Shown here one piece after another: positions 41,801 to 64,000 of a stretch of 64,000 nucleotides of DNA (positions are counted from its first letter, which is position 1; each line of letters begins with the position of its first letter). Source of the DNA: Centroberyx gerrardi (lineage: Eukaryota > Chordata > Actinopteri > Beryciformes > Berycidae); contig NC_136016.1 of NCBI RefSeq assembly GCF_048128805.1, forward strand, positions 16,112,676 through 16,176,675. The letters run 5' to 3'. Below the pieces are notes generated by a model. The model was not told where the DNA came from. It made no database searches and saw only the letters and a list, made by a program, of their open reading frames with translations. Both the position numbers and the translations under genes were made by a program.

Positions 41801-44563
41801 ACTTTTGATTGTGTAAAAAGGTCATGATTTCATATTTGCCAAGGAAAACATCACATCCTTCAAAGGTAAAAAGGAATATCTGTGAGCTGCGTTACATGAT
41901 ATAGCATATCACTGCTGTCCTGTGAAAACCACGTAACTCCGGTTTTGGTGATCTAACTTCAGTTGAAGTGGTCTTCTACGGGTTGAGAAAACTCTATGAC
42001 ACCTTGGTCTTATGAAACTCTTTCAAATAATTGGATAAACGCAAAAATGCATGGTGGCCAAGCTGAAAACAAGGCTGCTTTTCTTTTCTGCTCCTGAAAA
42101 GATGACACTTTGAAGATATGAGGTTTTCACCTGACAGCGACACCAACATGTATGAAGGGTTTCATTCCAAAACGCTATGTATTCATTTGTAGGAGAAAAA
42201 AAAGAGTTGTGAATCAAAAAAAATGTTACTATTTGATAGGCAAAGGTGTTAAGGTATAAGAGCAGGTCTAAATTTTTTTGTTTTCAAATGGTGGATCTTA
42301 TTTTGGAACGAAACTCTTCACATTCTTCTAACCCGTATGAGAACATTATCAAGATAAAAGTGAAAGTGACATGATGGGTGGGTGGAGGGTGAGCGGGTTT
42401 GTACACATCTCAACAAATGTCTCGGCCCTCCCACCCGTGACCAAACACACTCGAGTCATTGTTTGGAGAATCATCGAGAAATTGTCTATCTTATTCAAGA
42501 CAAGCTGGCAACACCCATCGACTCAGAGAGCATCTAAAAAAAAATCTCTTTCCGTGCTCAAACTCAGTAGTAGCTTGATGCATTTTAAGTTGCGATTGAT
42601 TTTGTGAAGAAAGGACACAGTGAGACGGGGGAAATTATGTCATCCATTCATTTGCTTAGTGGCTTAAAAGCAGGAAATCTTCAGGATTAAGAGCCCCAAC
42701 ACTCCCAAATAGTCGGATTGTTCCTAACCGCATTCTGCTGCCAAGTCTAAAACCTTTGCACCGGAAAACCCAATTTCTCCCTTTTTCAAAGCTGTGACAA
42801 CATCAATCGTTGGGACCTGTGAGTTGGGAGACTGCTGACTTTCCAACAAGTCCACGGGGCGAGACAATGGCTCCATTGACTTGGTCTGGCAGACACCCCC
42901 CTCGCCCGCAAACACACCAGTTAACATGGAAAAAAGTCTTCAAAAAAATGCAGTTGATTATTAACTGGGATGCCAGTGTGTTTTCGCTGAGAGGAATTTG
43001 AAACACGCATTGATTATCCAAACTGAGAAGAGCAACATTTCCCTCCTCAGAATCACATTCAGCTGCAGTAGTAGTGCATGGCTCACTTTGTCACAAAAAC
43101 GCACAGAGTCTCACATAAAATAACAAAATTGCTGTTTTGGTTTTTTTTCCAAAAAGGGAGACAAAGATATCTATCTATCTATACTGATACACCCAAAGTC
43201 TTCACTTCTTTGGGGCATATTCACAAACAGCTTGCAACGCTGTCTGGCACAGTGAAAGGCCTCGCAAAACACAAGACCCATTGTGATAACACAAGCTTGG
43301 GGTCTGTATGCTGTAGGCTAATGCATATATACTGCATTGTACGGAATTTAAAATGCAAATAATCTTTCCTAATTGGCTGTAAATTTGTAAATCCCTGACA
43401 AAAATGACTGTAAAAAAACATTCTATACGAACTTATTCCCATAAAGTCTTTAAAATATAAACCTCAATTTTGCATCTTTAAAATTCCACATATAAATATA
43501 CTTTGTACTGTTGGTACCTCATAGCAGTATCCACTGCTTATCTACCGTACCACATGTTAGCTACAGCCACAGCCACTAACAGCCACATATATAACTGTGG
43601 CACAATGCCTCTGTCTTCTACATACAGGATGCCTTTCTTTCAGGGAGCATGTGTACTGGCCAGATGGGCCGCAGGGCCTTCGCTGGCCAAAACAAAATGG
43701 CTTTGAGTGCAGTGAAGACCCCCATCAGGTCTGGGAGACACTGACCAGAATACTAAATATCATCTTCAATGCATATCATGGCTCACTTTGTCTAAAAGAA
43801 AAAGCACTAAGTACTCGAAATATGTTTTTCTGTTCAGCTGGGCGGACAAGCAGGACCTTCTGTGCATTATAACAAGACAGGACACAAGACGGAATCAAAT
43901 GAATCTGCAAAAATGCTTCACATATGGTATAAACAACCGCAGACATGAAACAAGTTAAAAGAAAATGAACATCCAAAAAACAAATCTGCATTCATAAACC
44001 CAGTCCAGTGTTGGATTCTCCCTGTTTATCAACACACTGATAAAAAACTTCCTCAGTTCTTTCTCCCCGTTCAGTACCATGATGGATTTGGACAACTGCT
44101 GAATTCCTTTGCTTATCAAGTTTAGTTATGGCAGAGGCTGTGTAAACTTTTTTTGGCACTCAGAGGTCACAGATTGTCGGAAACGAAGACAGGAATACGC
44201 ATGATGCCAGGAATATGAATAAATAACACACCAGTTGGATTAATGCTACACTATGTTGGGTTATGGTGTGTCACAACTGGGTGATTTGGTGGCTTTTTCT
44301 CTGCACCCTCAACTGGTCCGGTTTGGGTGCTTCTCTTGACACAGGCTCTCCATTCAGTTCCACATGCATGTGCGCAGACATACACGTACTTGCATGTTTC
44401 CTGGCACTTACTATTCTTTTGCTGTCATCCATTATCAAGACAGACCCAGCTCATTTCTGTCTCCCACACACTCTTCTCTCACTCCTCCTTCCCCCTCGGT
44501 GGCACCCAATCCGTGCCTCCTCTTAGGGACTCGGTTCCTCCACATCACTTCCAGTCCCTCCCC
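38892..44563. other. intergenic region and erbb2 3' UTR space
   Basis: About 5.7 kb without a supported gene. The right part should include the erbb2 3' UTR (minus strand, below 44564). A retroposon tail is at 41018-41110. The minus-strand frame at 42927-42724 has no recognised domain and no splice support. Confidence 0.5.
41018..41110 (+). repeat. retroposon 3' tail
   Basis: ACATTTTAGGTATTATAGCT followed by GATGCCCTTATCCAGAGTGA and CTTACAAATCGG matches the common fish SINE/LINE tail around 'TTATCCAGAGCGACTTACA'. It is degraded. Confidence 0.6.
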
Positions 44564-60491
<15,928 letters not shown>

Positions 60492-61305
60492 CTGCAACAC
60501 ACACAAGTCATGATCCCAACTGAAGCCATGAGATAAAGTCCCATTGACGTCAGTTTTGAACCAGTTCCAACAGCCAAGATAACATTACAGTCAATCCAAA
60601 TCAATTAGAGGGTAAATATTACATCACCTAAAAGTACACAAATCATGTCTTTTACTGTAAATGTGTACATAACACTCTGACTAACAGCCTTATGAAATAA
60701 AAATTTTTTTAAAAAAAACACCATTCAGCACAAAATAAAACAAGGTTGTATACTTTGGCACACAAGATTTTTCTGTTTTTTTTGTTTTTGTTTTATACAA
60801 TCACAGAAATGTGTGCAATTTTTCTTTACACTTTGTAAAACAGAGTACCTTTTGTAGATCTTTGGAAAAAAAAAAATAACATTATTAAATTCTTGTAAAA
60901 GGGGTGCACAAACTTTTCAACATGACTGAAAGATCCAATTCAGGTTCAAAATGAAACCATTTCAGGCCAGTGGTCCTACATTCAAGACTATATGAGCCCT
61001 TTTAAAGATGAGATGAAATGAAAAATGCCTTTTTAACCCTTTTAGATCACATCCCCGGTCATACTGTGCACCTATTTAACAATATATGCCAAAAAAAATA
61101 CCAAAAATCAATTTCATTGTATTCTTATATCAAAATTTAATCATGTTTTCTTCCTGTAAAACAAAATATGCCGTGTGCTTACGTAAGCATGCCCGTAACT
61201 AATTTCAACCAATAATATCATGACATCCACCCATCAATCAATCTTCAACTTTTAGCGCACAGAGCTAAGAGGCTAAGATTCATTAGTTTGCTAGCTAGCA
61301 ACAGC

Positions 61306-61467
61306 ATGGTACTTCGGTGTGTCTTCGGGTGTTATGACACACCCACTTTTCAACGTTCAAATCAAATTCCTCCCAACGTTATGTCCCGCCTGTCTTTCCT
61401 GTTTCACTCGGAAATACGTCACGATATGGAAGTTAGATACTCTCGAAATGCCGTTGCATCTCGACTT
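61306..61467 (+). pseudogene. possible THAP-like zinc-finger fragment
   Basis: The open segment begins MVLRCVFGCYDTPTFQRSNQ and resembles the first CxxxC half and following turn of THAP-type fingers, which in fish often belong to P-element or PIF/Harbinger-like transposons. The rest of the finger (Trp, later Cys/His pair) is not seen. Low confidence. Confidence 0.25.
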
Positions 61468-61790
61468 TAATGCAAGTCTCTACTGAGAAAAAAATCCAAT
61501 TAGAGAAGTTCAATGGCATAATCTATGTTCATGAAACCCGCTCTTCACACACCTCATTATGAAATAAGAAATCCATACAAATTGATACATACTGTATCAA
61601 ATCCTTTCAATCAAATTTAAAATGATTCCAACACCAGAAGCCACAGTTATAAAAGATATATAATAATTTCTATGTTGATGTGCTCACATTCCTGTCAAAG
61701 TGTTGACCGCTAATCTGAACGTTGTAGAGATCCTGTTGCCATTTCTGTTTCATCTGGCCAAACGATCTCACCAATAACTAGAAGGGCACT

Positions 61791-61992
61791 CGGAGAGCGC
61801 AGACCTCCGCCAAGGTTCGTGCTATTATTGCTTGTTCGTGAGTCGGATCCAAATTTTAATGGGTTCTCCCTTGGCCCATGCTACACCCTTCCACGAAGTT
61901 TCATGAAAATCGGGCCAGTAGTTTTTCCGTAATCCTGCTAACAGACAAACAAACAAACAAACGGCACCGAAAACATAACCTCCTTGGCGGAG
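61791..61992 (+). repeat. fish interspersed repeat (GGCGGAGG-bounded)
   Basis: It begins GCACTCGGAGAGCGCAGACC, then TCCGCCAAGG, and contains CCCTTGGCCCATGCTACACC and AAACAAACAAACAAAC. It closes with CCTCCTTGGCGGAGGTAATA. The ends CCTCCGCCAAGG and CCTTGGCGGAGG are complementary. This is a very common fish repeat; its class (non-LTR 3' end) is remembered rather than shown. Confidence 0.7.
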
Positions 61993-63349
61993 GTAATAAT
62001 AATAATATGTATATCCTTTCACAGCCCATTGCCAGACAAAGCCTTCAGACAGAGAGTTAATTTTTTACTTTCTTAATTTTTTAGATGAAGCATGGTTTCA
62101 TAATTCATTATCTTATAACTAAGACTGAGTGTTGTACGTTCAAAGTTAAAGAGTTAAAGTTTGTTAAAGTTTGTGTAATGTACAACATCCAAACTCCAAA
62201 TGAAGAGGACTGTAAGGATTTGGATATATCAAATATCTTGACTGTTTATAACTGGCCTTGTCTGTGGGGCTGTGAAAATACGAACCATATGCACAGCCTC
62301 TGTCTATTTCATTACTTATAATGTGTGTGTTTCCACTGGCAACAAAGAGCTGAGATTGCCCGCAGTGGGTCATACAGCATTACAATTCATAGCAGCACTC
62401 GCAGACACATAGCTCCCATGCCTTTGCAGACAGTCACACAGTGTACAGTCCCTCTTCTTCTGGGGTTATAAATGACTTCCTCTGGCTCCGCTCCAACAGC
62501 CCCTCAATAGTCAACCCCCATTCTCCTGCTTTAAGCCGCCCCCTTGTGCTATCACTCTCCCTTCTTTTGGAGGGAGACGGCTGCATGGAGGGAGACACAT
62601 TATATGGAGGAACGGGAGGAATCAGGAGGCAGGAAATGTTTTTCAGGAGGAGGGTGATTTCGATGATACGCTGCCAAGGGTCGCCAAAGTTCAGGAGATA
62701 CGGCTGTGCGCTCAGGCTCTTATCAAGTATGTGTGTCTGCCACGTGTAACGTTTCCTAGTGATGGCCGAGCCTTCCGAGCTTGACCTATATTAGCTGCAC
62801 TTTATCCAACACTGAGGCAAACAAATATACAATAAAATGAGCTCACAACGCATAAATACGGTCTACATGAAATCTGACAGCAAGCTACGTCTCATTGCAG
62901 CAAATGGCTCTATGATTAATAGTGTGGCTGCCAAAAATACACACCCAGTCGTTGCAGCTTGTGTCAAATATCGAATCAAATGACTAATCATAGGCTTCTT
63001 CAATGATGTCATCATGGAAAATAGTTTTAGATGTCAAACCAAAAGGGGAGTCGTATTTTTCTACTCCAACATTTAGATCTTTTTTAATAAGCCAGCAAAT
63101 CTAAACAGAGACAGAAACTCGGACTCCCTGAAACTCTGCAGCACGCACGCGCGCGCACACACACACACACACAAACACACACTGTTCCAACTCAGGGGAT
63201 TAGGTAAATGTGCCGTAACAGACAGCACAACGGAGCAGATTTTCCATTCCTAAAACTGTGTGTAAAGACAGATCTCAGCTTCCTCTCCTATTATTCCCTC
63301 ATTGTTCACTCTCCAAAAGTCTCTCAGCAACGCCTGTGTGTATTTGTGT

Positions 63350-63381
63350 GTGTGTGTAGGTGTGTGTGTGTGTGTGTGTGT
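63350..63381. repeat. (TG)n microsatellite
   Basis: An interrupted TG run with one GTAGG break. Confidence 0.93.
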
Positions 63382-64000
63382 GGCCTTGAGAGTAGCAACC
63401 CACCCCTCCATCTGCAAGGCCTAAAATACTCTCTCTATCTCACTCTTTCATTCCCTCCTTTGCTTTATCGACCCTGTGCCATGCCACTATCCCTCCCTAC
63501 TTCCTCTAAATTCAAATTCTCTTTTTTTATTTCCTCAGAAGTCAGATGATCACAGAATTTCCCTTCCATACCCAAACCCATCTCTTCCTCTCTGCCCAAC
63601 AATTTTGGAACTCTAGTAAGAAGTGTCATTTTAGTGTCAATTTGTTTCGTTGCATATCTCTGAGACGCACGTTTATGCGTTTCTCCAGCAGGGTCAGAGT
63701 GAAGGGAAAGCCAGGAGAAGCGTCCCTGGAGCAGGTTGGGGACACTTTAGTGACCCCTGACCCTCCAGTCACAGGTTCACATCTCCTCAACCACCAGCTC
63801 ACCCTGCCATGCATAACAAAAGACTGCCGCCGACATCCAAACACACACACACACACACACTCACACTCACACTCACAGCTGTAAGTGTTAGTGCTGGCAA
63901 GAAACGGCTTCTGTACACCGTATCATGGCAACTTCACTTTGGAAACTTCCATTGGCCAGGTGTTTCTGTGGTAACATGAGGGAGAGAGGGAGAGAGAGAG

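Larger units (their letters stand above)
60492..64000. other. erbb2: erbb2 intron 1 (part) or 5' flank
   Basis: No signal-peptide exon was recognised on the minus strand here. ErbB genes usually have a long first intron, so exon 1 probably lies to the right of the window. The stretch has an interspersed repeat (61791-61992), TG/CA runs (63158-63180, 63350-63381, 63841-63860) and a short THAP-like fragment at 61306-61467. Confidence 0.5.

Noticed and set aside
42724-42927. Minus-strand 67-codon frame below erbb2
   Set aside because: Some protein-like look (VVTALKKGEIGFSGAKVLD), but no recognised family, no splice partner and position inside probable 3' UTR space.
60492-64000. Search for erbb2 exon 1 (signal peptide)
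   Set aside because: No minus-strand ATG followed by a hydrophobic leader and a phase-1 donor was convincing.

Overview
This window is nuclear DNA from a vertebrate, almost certainly a teleost fish. The evidence is GT-AG introns in the conserved genes, fish-type interspersed repeats (Tc1-like and hAT-like terminal inverted repeats, a tRNA-derived SINE, a LINE reverse-transcriptase relic), many microsatellites, and compact versions of recognisable vertebrate genes. The species cannot be fixed from the sequence. Gene names come from comparing reverse-translated exons with family sequences known to me; no database search was run.

Layout from left to right. (1) 1-6,100: mostly repeats, with one well-formed minus-strand exon of an unidentified gene (309-414) and a SINE. 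(2) 6,120-10,350: taco1, plus strand, five coding exons, complete; it encodes the mitochondrial translational activator of COX1. (3) 12,458-20,654: kcnh6 (ERG2-type voltage-gated K+ channel), plus strand, eleven exons covering the region before S1 through the C-terminus. The N-terminal eag/PAS exons are not visible. (4) 22,146-26,763: dcaf7 (WDR68), minus strand, seven exons, complete at 342 aa, convergent with kcnh6. (5) 28,431-38,771: four intronless class A-like GPCR genes. Three near-identical copies lie in direct tandem on units of about 2.4-3.0 kb, and a diverged fourth copy is inverted. (6) 44,564-60,491: erbb2 receptor tyrosine kinase, minus strand, 26 coding exons (equivalents of exons 2-27). 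The signal-peptide exon lies beyond the last exon found, probably outside the window.

In human, TACO1, DCAF7 and KCNH6 are neighbours at 17q23.3 and ERBB2 is at 17q12, so this fish segment joins two parts of one ancestral chromosome. The single-copy genes are conserved housekeeping or signalling genes and do not form a pathway together. The most unusual part is the GPCR cluster. All four receptors share departures from class A hallmarks (no N1.50, DCY for DRY, no W6.48, no NPxxY, no C3.25). The middle copy looks like a product of unequal crossing-over. Amino acid differences between tandem copies concentrate in the N-terminus and extracellular loops, while flanking non-coding DNA is more similar than the coding region.
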